Assembly: GCF_039822205.1 (NCBI RefSeq) | Contig: NZ_JBAGBW010000004.1 | Span: forward strand, 1 to 64,000 | Length of the DNA stretch: 64,000 bases | Reading direction: 5' to 3' | DNA from: Thermodesulfobium sp. 4217-1 | GTDB lineage: Bacteria; Thermodesulfobiota; Thermodesulfobiia; Thermodesulfobiales; Thermodesulfobiaceae | Part shown: positions 1 through 9,486 of the stretch, piece after piece | How the letters are laid out: the number at the start of each line of letters is the position of its first letter | Position numbering within the stretch: position 1 is the first letter of the stretch | Program-made: the position numbers and the translations under genes | The notes under the pieces: generated by a model | Seen by the model: the letters and a program-made list of their open reading frames with translations, nothing else | What the model was told of the DNA's origin: nothing | Databases searched by the model: none

Positions 1-720
1 TTAAGCCAATACATTTACTTCACACTGATTGAAATTCTCTGGCAATACCAATGAATTATTTCCGCGCGCAATATTAATCTTATTGAACAACTTTGAAAGT
101 GAAAGAACGTCTTCAGCACAATAGAGAGCAATTTCTTCCAATTTATTAGCCTTAAAATATTCAGCGACTTGTTTACCGTCCATTTGAGTTTTGCTGTCTA
201 TATCGTTTAACATGCAAAGAGCCTTCAGGGAAGAATAAGAATTTGTAAGCAAATAAGTATCTATATGATAAAGTGTATTTCTGCTTGTATAATCTGGTCT
301 ATTATTTTCCCATTTGTCGCTGGTATCAAGATATTCTTTCAAGCCATTTTTTGCATTTTCCGACAATGCATCATAATGCTTGATGGCTCTCAGGGTAAGA
401 ATGGGCATATCAAAACTTTGCCCATTGTGAGTAACTATGACAGGATATTGTGATTTTTGTGATTTTGATTGTCTTATAGACAGATAAAAACCCGAAAAAA
501 ATTTATCAACTATTAATGATGCATTTTGGCTCACAAAGGTTTTAAAATAGAAATCGTCTGTGTCCACATTGCCAAGAACAGAAAAACAAATAGGAATATG
601 AAATACATTTTGACTAACGAACTCGTTGTTGTCGAACTGTTTTTTATTTTTTTCTGATCCTGCTTTTTTTAGCAGATCATCATCAATAACTGTTTCAACA
701 TCTAAAAACAAATAATTCAT
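1..720 (-). CDS. PolB-like 3'-5' exonuclease (DnaQ/RNase H fold)
   Basis: 239 residues, complete: the stop is the first codon of the window. The N-terminal strand carries the exonuclease I motif D-V-E-T (residues 7-10). A central THNGQSFDMPIL block matches exonuclease II, and the C-terminal YCAEDVLSLSKLF block matches exonuclease III, with an Asp and a preceding Tyr. This order is that of the predicted PolB-associated 3'-5' exonuclease family (DNA_pol_B_exo2 type), which acts on DNA 3' ends with two metal ions. There is no polymerase domain, so it would act alone. Start: ATG with GGAGG about 11 nt upstream. It sits 45 bp downstream of the lyase gene on the same strand. The fold assignment is solid; the physiological substrate is unknown. 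Confidence 0.8.
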   Translation of the reverse strand: MNYLFLDVETVIDDDLLKKAGSEKNKKQFDNNEFVSQNVFHIPICFSVLGNVDTDDFYFKTFVSQNASLIVDKFFSGFYLSIRQSKSQKSQYPVIVTHNGQSFDMPILTLRAIKHYDALSENAKNGLKEYLDTSDKWENNRPDYTSRNTLYHIDTYLLTNSYSSLKALCMLNDIDSKTQMDGKQVAEYFKANKLEEIALYCAEDVLSLSKLFNKINIARGNNSLVLPENFNQCEVNVLA

Positions 721-765
721 TTTTGAAAAATGCCTCCATTCCCTAAACTCTCAAAAAACTATTTA

Positions 766-1662
766 TCATACAATAGCTCTTGCCTCTTCAATAATTTTTT
801 TAACGTTGTCGAATTGCTCATCAGTTATATTGACCCCTGGCGGATTAGTAAAGGTAGAAATATCTAACCCATTAGCTTTTACAGCAGCCTTGATGCCGGT
901 AATGAAAAGATCAGTACACTCATACAGTCTCATTAGAACAGAAATCTTTTTTGCACATTTTTCTACTGTAACGAAATCTTTGTTTTCATAGGCTCGATGC
1001 AAACTGACAAGAAGTTTCGGATCTACATTGGCCAGGCCGCATAGCACTCCATCTCCACCTGAAACTCTATTTAGAATATAGTATTCGTCAAAACCTGATA
1101 AAACAGTAAAATCTGGCCTAATTGATTTTACCTTTTGTATCACACTTCTCGTATGGCTGATGCTGTCAACTGTGTCTTTCAAAGAAACGATATTGTAATA
1201 TTTTTTTGCAAGATTTGATACTACTTCAGCAGATAACTCTGTCCCTGTCCTGGCAGGAAAATTGTATAACATAATGGGGATATCTGCCGACTGAGCAATC
1301 TTTCCAAAGTATTGTTCTGCAGCGCCCTCAGATGGTCCAAAATAATATGGCGATACAATAGTCACTCCATCTGCCCCAATTTCTCTGGAATACCTTGACA
1401 TTTCAATAACCTCATTTATATTTGTAGAGCCAGTACCAATAAGAACTTTTACCCTATTATTTACCGCATTCACGACGAAAGATGCGAATTTCTTCTTTTG
1501 CTCAACCGAGAAAGAATAAAATTCACCAATGCTCCCAAGAAATAATATTCCATCTACTCCATTGTTTATGAGATTATCTATGTGAACGGCCATTTTCGCA
1601 AGATCGAAATTACCATTCCCATCTAAAATTGTAATACAAGCCGTATAAACTCCTCTAAACAT
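766..1662 (-). CDS. DapA/N-acetylneuraminate lyase family aldolase
   Basis: 298 residues, the usual length for this class I aldolase TIM-barrel family. The Schiff-base lysine is K162 in VSLKDT, the catalytic tyrosine is Y133 in MLYNF, and the phosphate/carboxylate loop is GSIGE (43-47). True dihydrodipicolinate synthases usually have GTTGE or GTTGES, so the loop here leaves the substrate open: DapA, KDG aldolase, N-acetylneuraminate lyase and related pyruvate-dependent lyases are all possible. Start ATG preceded by AGGAGGAG at good distance. No lysine-pathway gene is adjacent, which argues for a catabolic or sugar-acid role at least as much as lysine synthesis. Confidence 0.85.
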   Translation of the reverse strand: MFRGVYTACITILDGNGNFDLAKMAVHIDNLINNGVDGILFLGSIGEFYSFSVEQKKKFASFVVNAVNNRVKVLIGTGSTNINEVIEMSRYSREIGADGVTIVSPYYFGPSEGAAEQYFGKIAQSADIPIMLYNFPARTGTELSAEVVSNLAKKYYNIVSLKDTVDSISHTRSVIQKVKSIRPDFTVLSGFDEYYILNRVSGGDGVLCGLANVDPKLLVSLHRAYENKDFVTVEKCAKKISVLMRLYECTDLFITGIKAAVKANGLDISTFTNPPGVNITDEQFDNVKKIIEEARAIV

Positions 1663-1704
1663 AATCTCCTCCTTAATTAAACTTTATAAAAAAACTGTTA
1701 AAGA

Positions 1705-2163
1705 CTATTTGTTTTGATTGTTCTTTATGGATTCTATTAGAAGTCTGCCAATAGTTCCTTCTTGCACATAATCCCAGGTTGGGTTATCTATGCTATCAAG
1801 GTACAAAATATCCCCGTTTTTATTATAGTCAGTAAAAGATATTATCATTATTAAATTATTTTTGAGATCCAACTTCAAATAAACAATCGTATATAAAAGC
1901 AAATCGTATCCATAAGTTGATATATTGTTAGATTTTAAAATTGAAATATAGCTGCTTTTGCCTGATCCAGAGTACAATTCTCTATAATTTACTTCAATAA
2001 TATTTTTAGAAATATATTTTATGCTATCTGCATCATAAAAATATTGATTCCCATATGTGCTATCGCTTGCAAAAAATATCCAATTGCTTGCCAATGCCTG
2101 TTTACAATTAATGCTAATGGCTAAAAAAACAATTATTATTAGACCTAACTTAAGATTATTCAA
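1705..2163 (-). CDS. Small secreted protein, surface-adhesin-E-like
   Basis: 152 residues. Residues 1-26 form a signal peptide with a hydrophobic core and likely cleavage after ALA. The mature part begins NWIFFASDS and has a YFYDADSIKYI segment. That W...(10-15)...YYYDADSI layout resembles the surface-adhesin-E-like fold (Adhesin_E type) of small exported beta proteins. The start is a TTG with a GGTGGAG Shine-Dalgarno very close to it, so the exact first residue is uncertain. It lies between the diguanylate cyclase and the lyase on the same strand, 38 bp from the former. The function is unknown; the family link rests on pattern only. Confidence 0.6.
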   Translation of the reverse strand: MNNLKLGLIIIVFLAISINCKQALASNWIFFASDSTYGNQYFYDADSIKYISKNIIEVNYRELYSGSGKSSYISILKSNNISTYGYDLLLYTIVYLKLDLKNNLIMIISFTDYNKNGDILYLDSIDNPTWDYVQEGTIGRLLIESIKNNQNK

Positions 2164-2201
2164 ACTCCACCAACTTATAGTATTTATTTAATGATAATAC
2201 A

Positions 2202-3794
2202 TTATGTGATTTTATGCATATTTTTCATCTCATACATACTTTCATCAGCATTCTTAAATGTATCGTCAAAATTGCTTGTAAATTGAGAAATTCCATAAGA
2301 AAAGGTGGTTAGAGCTTCTTCTGATGATTTTATAAATTTGTTCTTTATCCTGTTGATTATATTTGTAGCAGTATTATCAGAACAATTTCTTAATACAATT
2401 AAAAATTCATCTCCACCCATTCTAATAACTAAATCATTGTCGCGCAAATTTTGCTTAGATACATCTACAAAATCTTTCAATACTTTGTCGCCAAATACGT
2501 GCCCATATTTATCATTAATCGCCTTAAAGTTGTCAATATCAATTACAATAAATATATCTGATGAAGAAAAAACAATATTAGATAAAATATATCTGTTAAA
2601 TGTGTTAGTTAACGCATCAGTGGTGTATTTATTTAGTGAAATTACCATATTCTGATATATATTCTTATAATCTTCAAGTAAAATCATCCCAAAAGCATAT
2701 AAAGTTAGAGCTATGCCATATATAAAAGAATAATCTTGGGATTGCCCTATTATTAATATCAAAATACTCTTCATGATTGTCAACCAAAGAACTACAATAG
2801 GCAATATTAATTGAATTTTTTTAGCTTTTACGACAAAATATACAACTAAAGACAGATTCAGCAACAATGCCAAGTCTTTGAAATTAACTGAAGAACCCAT
2901 CAGTTGTGCAGGACTGCCAATAAAAATAATATATATCAAATATAAAACAGTTAAAGAAGATGTATATTTTGACAATAGATATTTTTTAAAGCAATAATAC
3001 TCTGTCCCCATTAAGAAAAATTGTGATGCTATTAGAGAAGATGATAATGTTATTTTTTTAAACATCACAAAAGAAAATGTACTTGGAGTGCCCCAATAAA
3101 CAAACTCAAAAAGATATATTGAAACAAATATAAAAGATATGCCAAAATTTAAATAGATATTTTTTATTAACTGATTTTGAAACCCAAAAACTAATAAAAT
3201 TATCCCAAATATTAAAATAGCACCGATACATATTAGAAAAAAATAATAGCTGATAAGGTTGTAAAGACTTTGGATTGGAGCTATCTTATCGTCCAAACCC
3301 AAATACGGAACAGACGTTATACCCGATATAGAAAAACCGCTTACTAATATTTCCAAAGTGTTATCATCTCTAATAATATTCGGATCAAAATATATTGAGT
3401 AAGTTTCATTCCAGGGTATATTGAAGACTGCTTTGTTCATATCGCCCTTTTTAAATACAAGTTTATCGTTTATTAAAACCTCAAAGCCAGCACAGTCAAT
3501 GCTCTCTATGACCACTGTGTCAGCCTGAATTTTCTTAAATGTTTTTTTAAACCTTAGGATTGTGTTGTCTGGCACCTGTTCGGTATATGGCAGAACTATT
3601 TCTTTTTTAATATTGCTGGATTCTAATTCCCACTTACCTGAAAGAGAGTTATTTAAAGGTTGATAGGCATTATAAATAGCAAAATCAAATAAAAGAAATA
3701 TTAAGATTCCTAGTAAAATTTTTATTACAATATTAATTTTTAAATGGTATACATCTAAAAAGTTACTTATAAATTTGAACTTATTCCAAAACAT
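2202..3794 (-). CDS. Membrane diguanylate cyclase (periplasmic sensor + 7TM + GGDEF)
   Basis: 530 residues. One N-terminal membrane segment (about 23-45) is followed by an extracytoplasmic beta-rich domain (about 50-175). Seven membrane helices follow (about 180-370), then a cytoplasmic GGDEF domain (about 385-530). The architecture resembles 7TMR-DISM sensors. The signature GGDEF is intact at 460-464, and the inhibitory I-site RxxD (RDND) sits five residues before it, so active c-di-GMP synthesis with product inhibition is expected. There is no EAL domain. The ATG has no Shine-Dalgarno; a strong promoter ends 5 nt upstream of it, so the transcript is probably leaderless (see separate entry). 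The sensed ligand is unknown. Confidence 0.88.
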   Translation of the reverse strand: MFWNKFKFISNFLDVYHLKINIVIKILLGILIFLLFDFAIYNAYQPLNNSLSGKWELESSNIKKEIVLPYTEQVPDNTILRFKKTFKKIQADTVVIESIDCAGFEVLINDKLVFKKGDMNKAVFNIPWNETYSIYFDPNIIRDDNTLEILVSGFSISGITSVPYLGLDDKIAPIQSLYNLISYYFFLICIGAILIFGIILLVFGFQNQLIKNIYLNFGISFIFVSIYLFEFVYWGTPSTFSFVMFKKITLSSSLIASQFFLMGTEYYCFKKYLLSKYTSSLTVLYLIYIIFIGSPAQLMGSSVNFKDLALLLNLSLVVYFVVKAKKIQLILPIVVLWLTIMKSILILIIGQSQDYSFIYGIALTLYAFGMILLEDYKNIYQNMVISLNKYTTDALTNTFNRYILSNIVFSSSDIFIVIDIDNFKAINDKYGHVFGDKVLKDFVDVSKQNLRDNDLVIRMGGDEFLIVLRNCSDNTATNIINRIKNKFIKSSEEALTTFSYGISQFTSNFDDTFKNADESMYEMKNMHKIT

Positions 3795-3799
3795 TTAAC

Positions 3800-3829
3800 A
3801 TTATACTTAAACATCCTAAAATAGGTCAA
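3800..3829 (-). promoter_or_regulatory. Sigma-70-type promoter of the diguanylate cyclase gene
   Basis: Read on the minus strand: TTGACC (-35, 3829-3824), an 18-nt spacer and a perfect TATAAT (-10, 3805-3800). Only five bases separate the -10 from the ATG at 3794, so transcription would start at or next to the start codon. No GGAGG-like sequence precedes that ATG. This supports a leaderless mRNA. Confidence 0.6.
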
Positions 3830-3849
3830 ATGATTATTATCACAAAATT

Positions 3850-4755
3850 TTATGCTTTTTCACCTACTATGACCACAAAAGCGCCCCTCCCATAACCAGA
3901 TTCAGGCTTCTGTACGTAATTCAAATCAATAACATTTCTATCAAACAGTACCTGAATAGCTCCTGCGAATCGAATGCCTATTTTATTAAAAAGCTCAATT
4001 ACTTCTTCTGACGAAAAGAGTCTTGCATTCTTGTAAAAAACGCTGTTTGATTGTCTCTCTAGATACAATCTGCCAAGCTCACTTTCTTTGTCAACTATAG
4101 CAACTATTAATTTTGAACCATTTTTCAGAACTCTTTTCGCTTCCAATAAACTTTTTTCTGGATCATTTACAAAACAAATCGTTACTGCAAGGAGCACAAA
4201 ATCAAATTCTTCGTCAGGAAAAGGCAAATTTTCAGCTAAGCCCTTATATACATTTATACCCCTATCTCTTGCAATTTGAGCCATTTTATCTGAAGGCTCT
4301 ACCCCAAATGAGATTCCCAATGGCTTAGCAAATCGTCCACTTCCGACCCCTACTTCAAGACCTTTCCCCTCAGAAGGAACTGCCATTTTTAACGCTTCTA
4401 TTTCTGACAGGTAAACAAATTTATTCTCTTCAAACCAGGATTCATATTCAGATGAGTACTCTTCAAAAACTTCTACCTTTTTCAAAAAGTCTAAATAGAA
4501 AGCTTTAGCGATCTGTAGGCTTTCAAAATCTGAAATTATAGAATTTACATTTAATTTAACTAATTTTTCTTTATACTCATCGCTAATTTTGGAACCAATC
4601 AATATATATTCGGATAAATCAATGTTTGAGAGAGTCTCTCCAGGAATTTTTTTCAAAAATTTATCATTATCAAAAATTAAATAAAAAGGCGCTTCTTCAA
4701 AATTCCCCTTAAAAATCTCACTTTCGCAGTCAGTAGCGATCAAAGCATATTTCAT
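3850..4755 (-). CDS. Class I SAM-dependent methyltransferase
   Basis: 301 residues from the chosen ATG at 4755, which has GAGGAG six bases upstream. An in-frame start 21 bases earlier would lie in the leader and lacks its own ribosome site. The N-terminal third (about 1-100) is a separate domain I do not recognise. The methyltransferase domain follows, with SAM motif I LEVGVGSGRFA, an acidic GVEPSDKM strand end, and the LPFPDEEFDFVLLAVTICFV motif of the Methyltransf_11 group. A membrane or metabolite target cannot be told from sequence. It follows the alcohol dehydrogenase gene by 24 bp and is probably co-transcribed with it. Confidence 0.8.
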   Translation of the reverse strand: MKYALIATDCESEIFKGNFEEAPFYLIFDNDKFLKKIPGETLSNIDLSEYILIGSKISDEYKEKLVKLNVNSIISDFESLQIAKAFYLDFLKKVEVFEEYSSEYESWFEENKFVYLSEIEALKMAVPSEGKGLEVGVGSGRFAKPLGISFGVEPSDKMAQIARDRGINVYKGLAENLPFPDEEFDFVLLAVTICFVNDPEKSLLEAKRVLKNGSKLIVAIVDKESELGRLYLERQSNSVFYKNARLFSSEEVIELFNKIGIRFAGAIQVLFDRNVIDLNYVQKPESGYGRGAFVVIVGEKA

Positions 4756-4779
4756 AAACCACTCCTCACAGTACATAAT

Positions 4780-5793
4780 TTATTTAACAATTAAAACGCC
4801 TGCTCCCTTATATTCACCATGTTTAAGCATTGCAAGAGCTCTATTTGCATCATGAAAATCAAATTCATGCACTTTTGATACTATTGGGATGGATGATGCA
4901 ATATCTAAAAATTCTCTTACATCTTTTCTTGTAATATTAGCTACGCTTTTAATTTCTTTTTCATTCCACAGATGTTCTTGATAATCAAGCTCTGGTATGA
5001 GAGACTCTTTTCTGATAAGATTTGTAACCAATCTCCCGCCCTTTTCAAGAACACCTAATGCTTCTCTTATTACATAACCTGCAGGCGTAGTGTCAATAGC
5101 ACGATTTAGCCTTTTCGGGGGCGTATCTCCAGTAGTACCCACCCAATCAGCTCCCATATCTTGCGCCACCTTGCTTGCAGAATCGTCTTTTCTCCTGGTA
5201 AATACAAATACTTTTGAATTTGGATAAAGCCCTCTTATAATCTGAAGTACAATATGAGCTGAGGCTCCAAAACCGAAAAGTCCTATGCAATCGCAGTCAT
5301 TCATATTCGTAAGCTTTAGCGACCTGTAGCCTACTGCTCCAGCACACAGAAGTGGTGCGGCCTGAACGTCTGAAAACCTATCGGGTATTTTATAGCAAAA
5401 ATCTTCTGATATTATGCAATACTCAGCGTAACCTCCATCCACATCACATCCGGTAGCTTTAAAATCATTGCAAAGATTCTCTTCGCCTCTTTCACAAAAA
5501 TAACACTTCCCACAAGCTGAATTTATCCATGCGATACCAATTCTTGCGCCAGGCTGAAATTTTGTAACATTTTTTCCAATTTCTTTAACTCTACCTACTA
5601 TCTGATGCCCCAGTATAACTGGCAGCTTTGGTATAACCCTACCCTCAATCTCATCAAGCTCGGTATGACATATTCCGCAACAAGAAATCTCAACTAAGAT
5701 CTCACTTTCATTTGGAAATGGGGAGCCTACTTCTCTATTTTTAAGGGGAGCATCCTCTACTTTGGAAATCTTATCTAAGACTAAGGCCTTCAT
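4780..5793 (-). CDS. Zinc-dependent alcohol dehydrogenase (MDR family)
   Basis: 337 residues, the normal length for tetrameric zinc alcohol dehydrogenases. The GroES-like domain carries catalytic ligands C42-H43 and H63 (in GHQ rather than the commoner GHE, as in AdhA-type enzymes). The structural zinc site is C94, C97, C100, C108. The Rossmann part shows GLFGFGASAH, a NAD(P)-binding Gly loop. A further Cys (PLLCAGAVGY) fits the third catalytic ligand. It would interconvert alcohols and aldehydes; chain length and cofactor are not decidable. It lies immediately upstream of the methyltransferase gene in the same direction. Confidence 0.88.
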   Translation of the reverse strand: MKALVLDKISKVEDAPLKNREVGSPFPNESEILVEISCCGICHTELDEIEGRVIPKLPVILGHQIVGRVKEIGKNVTKFQPGARIGIAWINSACGKCYFCERGEENLCNDFKATGCDVDGGYAEYCIISEDFCYKIPDRFSDVQAAPLLCAGAVGYRSLKLTNMNDCDCIGLFGFGASAHIVLQIIRGLYPNSKVFVFTRRKDDSASKVAQDMGADWVGTTGDTPPKRLNRAIDTTPAGYVIREALGVLEKGGRLVTNLIRKESLIPELDYQEHLWNEKEIKSVANITRKDVREFLDIASSIPIVSKVHEFDFHDANRALAMLKHGEYKGAGVLIVK

Positions 5794-5802
5794 TTTGATT
5801 TT

Positions 5803-6330
5803 TTATTTCAAAAACCTTTTAAAAAATTCATATTCTTTTTGTTGGATAGAGCCGTCTTTAATCTCTTCAATTTTCGATGTTTCATCCTTTGATCTGTTCG
5901 TAAGATTGTCATTGGCATCATAATAATAAACAGGCGAAATTCTTTGATAGGTTCCTCTCAAATAGTCGAATTTGTAGAATACTTCTTGGTGATCCACAAA
6001 GCAAGACTTTGAAAACCAACCAGTGCTATTTGCGCAGCTAAGAGATATGGCGTTATTTGAAGGAGCTTCCAATATCCATACGGTGAGAGTTTCGTTATCT
6101 TTATCTACCGTAATAGTTTCTGGATAATAGTAATAAAATACAGGATAGTATAGTCCTAAAGGAGTACTAGAAAGGTTTTTGTTCAGAGAGTCTTTTATAG
6201 GCAGCCAGTTAGAAGAAATATTTTTTGTGTCAGGATGAGGAATTAGCATCTCAGATTGTTCAGCGTATGAAATTGAAAACAAAAAAATAAATGGCAAAAT
6301 AAAAATCATCATTTTTAATAAATTTTTCAA
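5803..6330 (-). CDS. Small secreted protein of unknown function
   Basis: 175 residues with a clear signal peptide (1-23, hydrophobic core after MKNLLKMM). The mature part is rich in aromatic residues: SNWLPIKDS, PVFYYYYPETITV, LTVWILEA and PVYYYDANDN. Two cysteines (SCANSTGWFSKSC) could pair. The W/YYY/DAN pattern recalls the adhesin-E-like protein at 1705-2163, so the two may belong to one loose family. The start is a TTG about 8 nt after GGGGG; ATGs at codons 7-8 are alternatives. It is nine bases from the alcohol dehydrogenase gene. Function unknown. Confidence 0.55.
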   Translation of the reverse strand: MKNLLKMMIFILPFIFLFSISYAEQSEMLIPHPDTKNISSNWLPIKDSLNKNLSSTPLGLYYPVFYYYYPETITVDKDNETLTVWILEAPSNNAISLSCANSTGWFSKSCFVDHQEVFYKFDYLRGTYQRISPVYYYDANDNLTNRSKDETSKIEEIKDGSIQQKEYEFFKRFLK

Positions 6331-6426
6331 GCCTTAAACCCCCTATAAAAAAATTATTTATTAGAGTACATTATAATACAAATGTCTCATATAGCAATAT
6401 AACTTAAATATTTAGGAGGAATATGT

Positions 6427-6711
6427 ATGCCTTTGTTTGATAGCATAGATGATTTACAAAGATATTTAGATAGAAATAACAAAAACTATAAATTGAAATC
6501 AATTAGGCCAGGCCAATTTTTTTGCCATGCGATTGTTCAAGGAAACGATATCAATGTGTACACGTTTTCTGAAAAAGTAGCTCAGGAACTCTCAAAAAAG
6601 TTCAATAAAGAAATATTTTATGAAGAATATTTATTTATGTGTGAAAAATATGAACATCCTATGTCGTTAATTAAGTACTTTTCCAGTTTAAATGAAAAAT
6701 TAGATATTTAG
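6427..6711 (+). CDS. Small cytoplasmic protein of unknown function
   Basis: 94 residues, no signal peptide or membrane segment, mixed charge, moderately acidic. Not recognised. It is supported by an excellent GGAGGA six bases before the ATG and by a TATAAT (6372-6377) about 50 bp upstream without a convincing -35. A hairpin terminator also follows it at once. The sequence begins MPLFDSIDDLQRYLDR and contains FFCHAIVQGNDINVYTF, which suggests a small alpha/beta fold. It is transcribed alone, convergent to the phosphoesterase gene. Confidence 0.6.
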   Translation: MPLFDSIDDLQRYLDRNNKNYKLKSIRPGQFFCHAIVQGNDINVYTFSEKVAQELSKKFNKEIFYEEYLFMCEKYEHPMSLIKYFSSLNEKLDI

Positions 6712-6716
6712 TAAAT

Positions 6717-6751
6717 GAGCCCTATGAAATAAAATTTATCTCACAGGGCTC
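6717..6751. terminator. Bidirectional hairpin between convergent genes
   Basis: GAGCCCT (6717-6723) pairs with AGGGCTC (6745-6751), and the stem partly extends through ATGA/TCAC. It lies in the 46-bp gap between the stops of the small plus-strand gene and the minus-strand phosphoesterase, where a shared terminator is expected. No long T tract follows on either side, so it is weaker than a classical rho-independent site. Confidence 0.5.
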
Positions 6752-6757
6752 AACAGT

Positions 6758-9439
6758 CTAATTGTGATAGCTGTTGTTCATTACAGGCAAAATCTTTGCT
6801 TCAACAGGCGAAAATACTTTATTGTCGCCTGGATATGGTGAATTAAAGCCTTTCACGCTATACCATATATCTCGGTTAAAGAGATTCACACTTTGCTTGT
6901 CCTCGTCATCCATTGTAGAACCTGAAAACATCTTCTCTGAAGCCAAAGCCCACAAATATTGAAGCTTGTTGTCTGAAGTCTTCAAGGTATTTAAATCTGG
7001 ATTCATCTCATCTAAGGGAATATTATTTGCCAGCACGTCATAAGGAGCAAGATTTGGCGTATTTGTGAACGCATTGTACATAGGAGTTGCGGCAGAATCC
7101 ATCTGATTCATTGGCGGCAAGCCCAAGATCTGTTCTATTGTTCTTAACATATCTATCTGAGTATACATTGTATGGTCTACAAAATTTCTCTTCACGTATG
7201 GACCTATTACAAATGCTGTAGTTCTGTGACCATCTACATGATCTATCCCATTCTGCGCATCGTCTTCCACCACAAATATGACTGAATCTTTCCAGTACTT
7301 GCTATGGCTTATAGCGTCAACAATTCTACCTAAAGCAAGATCGTTATCCGCTACCATAGCCATTGGTGTAGGCAATCCTGGTTTTGTCCCCCCTGTGTGA
7401 TCGTCAGGCAGAGACATAATTACAAGATTTGGCAAGTTGTTGTTTTCTATATATGAGTTAAATTGTTTCAAGAAAATATCCACTCTATACTGATCGGGTA
7501 TATTTAGACAAAATGGTGGATAATCTCGAATTAAGAGCTTATCATTTGACACTACATCCGATACAGATTGAAATCTTCCAACTGAAACGTGAAGTTTACC
7601 AGTAGCCTTTCCCTCAAGGATTTGTGAGTCTTTGTACCACTCATCCCAGCTGCCAAGAGATTCTACACCTGCTCCAGTGGGAGTACGAAAATACATTACA
7701 TATTCTCCAAAATTAGCCACTGACTTACCATGATTCACTGCATCCTCCCAAATAAAACCCGATGAAAGATAGGCTAAACTATCTCCGCCATCATTTGGAT
7801 AGCTTCTTGGAAAATCACCGAATTGCCTTTCTACATAATCAGGGTCTAAACCTTGATCGGTCCATTGATGCCCATCAGCAGAAACTGAGCCACTGCAATA
7901 AAAGTTATCAAATAGGATAAAATCACTTGCTAAAGCATGTTCGTTTGGGGTAGCTTTTTCGCCAAATACCACCAGGTTTGGGTCACCATTCCCTTCTTTC
8001 ATATCACCAAGTACCTGATCGTATGGCCTATTTTCCTTAATAATATAAAAAACATGTTTTATAGCAGATGATTCACCTAAATCAGAAGGTATTGCGACAG
8101 GACCTGAACTGTATTGAACCTTAGGGTTATCTTTCATCAAACGGCCCCAATTATTATTTTCATATACCTGTTTTGTAAAGTTAGATAAGGCAGTATCGTC
8201 GGGATACTTTACGATAGATATACTTCCAAGCCATGCGTATACTGAATGTCCAAAAAATTGTTTTGAATGGGCAAATGGCACCTCATTACCCAGGGATCCG
8301 ACACCTTTAATATTTGCTACTACAATACTATTTAGCGCTTTATCAATAGCGATATCACCAGGATACCACCCTGTAGGAATTAGACCGTCAAATTTTACCG
8401 CTTCGTTTTCCCCATTCCAATCATAAACATCTACAGCATTATTGGAACCAAGGCTAACATATAATTTATTTTCAGATGAAATTGCGATTGCATTTGGTTG
8501 ACTGCCAAATATAGAGTTTGGATACGGATGAATACTGATAGTCTTTACTACTGTTAGAGACTTCTTGTTTATAACTGAAATCGTATCGCTATTGGTATTG
8601 GTTACAAAAATATCTTCTTTGTTCTGACACATTGCGGTAGGCTGCAAACCTACAGCAATATTTGTTATTACTGAATCAGTGTTAAGATCTATCACAGAAA
8701 CCGTGCCAGTGTTAGCTGCCCCAGTAGCGGGATTTGAAACTATTGAAGCTCCACTCGAATAATTCGTGTAATCACCAGCTGTGGCGACCCTTCCTCCCTG
8801 ATTTGTAACAAAAGCTAAGTTTGAGTCAATTAAGATTGTATATGGGGCGTTACCAACCTGAACCTCACCTATAAACTTGTCATTTGAAAGATCTATTATG
8901 CCTACTGAATTGTTCCTGCTCAATGCTACGTATAATTTAGAGTTGTCAGGTGAGATAGCTAGTCCGCCTGGATCGGCGGTATTGCCGTCTACGTTGTTTG
9001 ACAATTCTATTGTCTTGTGTAAAGTTAAAAGCCCTTCATTATCCACATTAAAATCAAGAATTTTTCCATCGCTGAAAGAGACATATAACTTAGAGCCATC
9101 TTTTGAATAAACTATTCCAGTATAAGAACCGCCTCTTTCACTTTTTGACAGGCTGACATTCTGGATTACCTTGTCTTCATCTAAATTTATTACCACTATT
9201 GGAGAATAACCTGGAGTAAAGTTCTCTGGGTATCCCCCCACATTCGCTACAGCAGTTTTGCCATCTGGGCTTATAGCAATAGCATTGGGTCTACCAGAAA
9301 AAAGCACTTGCTCTCCTGCAGGAGTCAAATTCTGATCTGTAGGAACAGAATTTGAACTTCCAGCAAATGAAGAGGATTGAAAAAATATAAATTGCAAAAG
9401 CAAAATAACAACTGCAAAACATAAAAATGATTTTCTCAA
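6758..9439 (-). CDS. Secreted YncE-type beta-propeller fused to phosphoesterase
   Basis: 893 residues. Signal peptide 1-26. Residues about 45-400 are a YVTN/YncE-like seven-bladed propeller, with repeated AISPDGK, LAISPDNSKLYV, SVIDLNTDSVI and TISVINKKSL blade motifs. Residues about 450-870 are a phosphoesterase of the alkaline-phosphatase superfamily (Phosphoesterase/phospholipase C type). Visible parts are KHVFYIIKENRPYDQVLGD with an Asp/Glu-rich metal loop, SVSADGHQWTD, VIMSLPDDHTGG and VFVVEDDAQNGIDHVDGHR. It probably hydrolyses phosphoester or phospholipid substrates outside the cell. TTG start with GGGAGG about 8-9 nt upstream. The upstream PHO-box array implies induction in phosphate starvation. 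Confidence 0.87.
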   Translation of the reverse strand: MRKSFLCFAVVILLLQFIFFQSSSFAGSSNSVPTDQNLTPAGEQVLFSGRPNAIAISPDGKTAVANVGGYPENFTPGYSPIVVINLDEDKVIQNVSLSKSERGGSYTGIVYSKDGSKLYVSFSDGKILDFNVDNEGLLTLHKTIELSNNVDGNTADPGGLAISPDNSKLYVALSRNNSVGIIDLSNDKFIGEVQVGNAPYTILIDSNLAFVTNQGGRVATAGDYTNYSSGASIVSNPATGAANTGTVSVIDLNTDSVITNIAVGLQPTAMCQNKEDIFVTNTNSDTISVINKKSLTVVKTISIHPYPNSIFGSQPNAIAISSENKLYVSLGSNNAVDVYDWNGENEAVKFDGLIPTGWYPGDIAIDKALNSIVVANIKGVGSLGNEVPFAHSKQFFGHSVYAWLGSISIVKYPDDTALSNFTKQVYENNNWGRLMKDNPKVQYSSGPVAIPSDLGESSAIKHVFYIIKENRPYDQVLGDMKEGNGDPNLVVFGEKATPNEHALASDFILFDNFYCSGSVSADGHQWTDQGLDPDYVERQFGDFPRSYPNDGGDSLAYLSSGFIWEDAVNHGKSVANFGEYVMYFRTPTGAGVESLGSWDEWYKDSQILEGKATGKLHVSVGRFQSVSDVVSNDKLLIRDYPPFCLNIPDQYRVDIFLKQFNSYIENNNLPNLVIMSLPDDHTGGTKPGLPTPMAMVADNDLALGRIVDAISHSKYWKDSVIFVVEDDAQNGIDHVDGHRTTAFVIGPYVKRNFVDHTMYTQIDMLRTIEQILGLPPMNQMDSAATPMYNAFTNTPNLAPYDVLANNIPLDEMNPDLNTLKTSDNKLQYLWALASEKMFSGSTMDDEDKQSVNLFNRDIWYSVKGFNSPYPGDNKVFSPVEAKILPVMNNSYHN

Positions 9440-9486
9440 TGTCCCAACCTCCCTTTTTGATATTTAAATAAATATTAAATTAAAAT

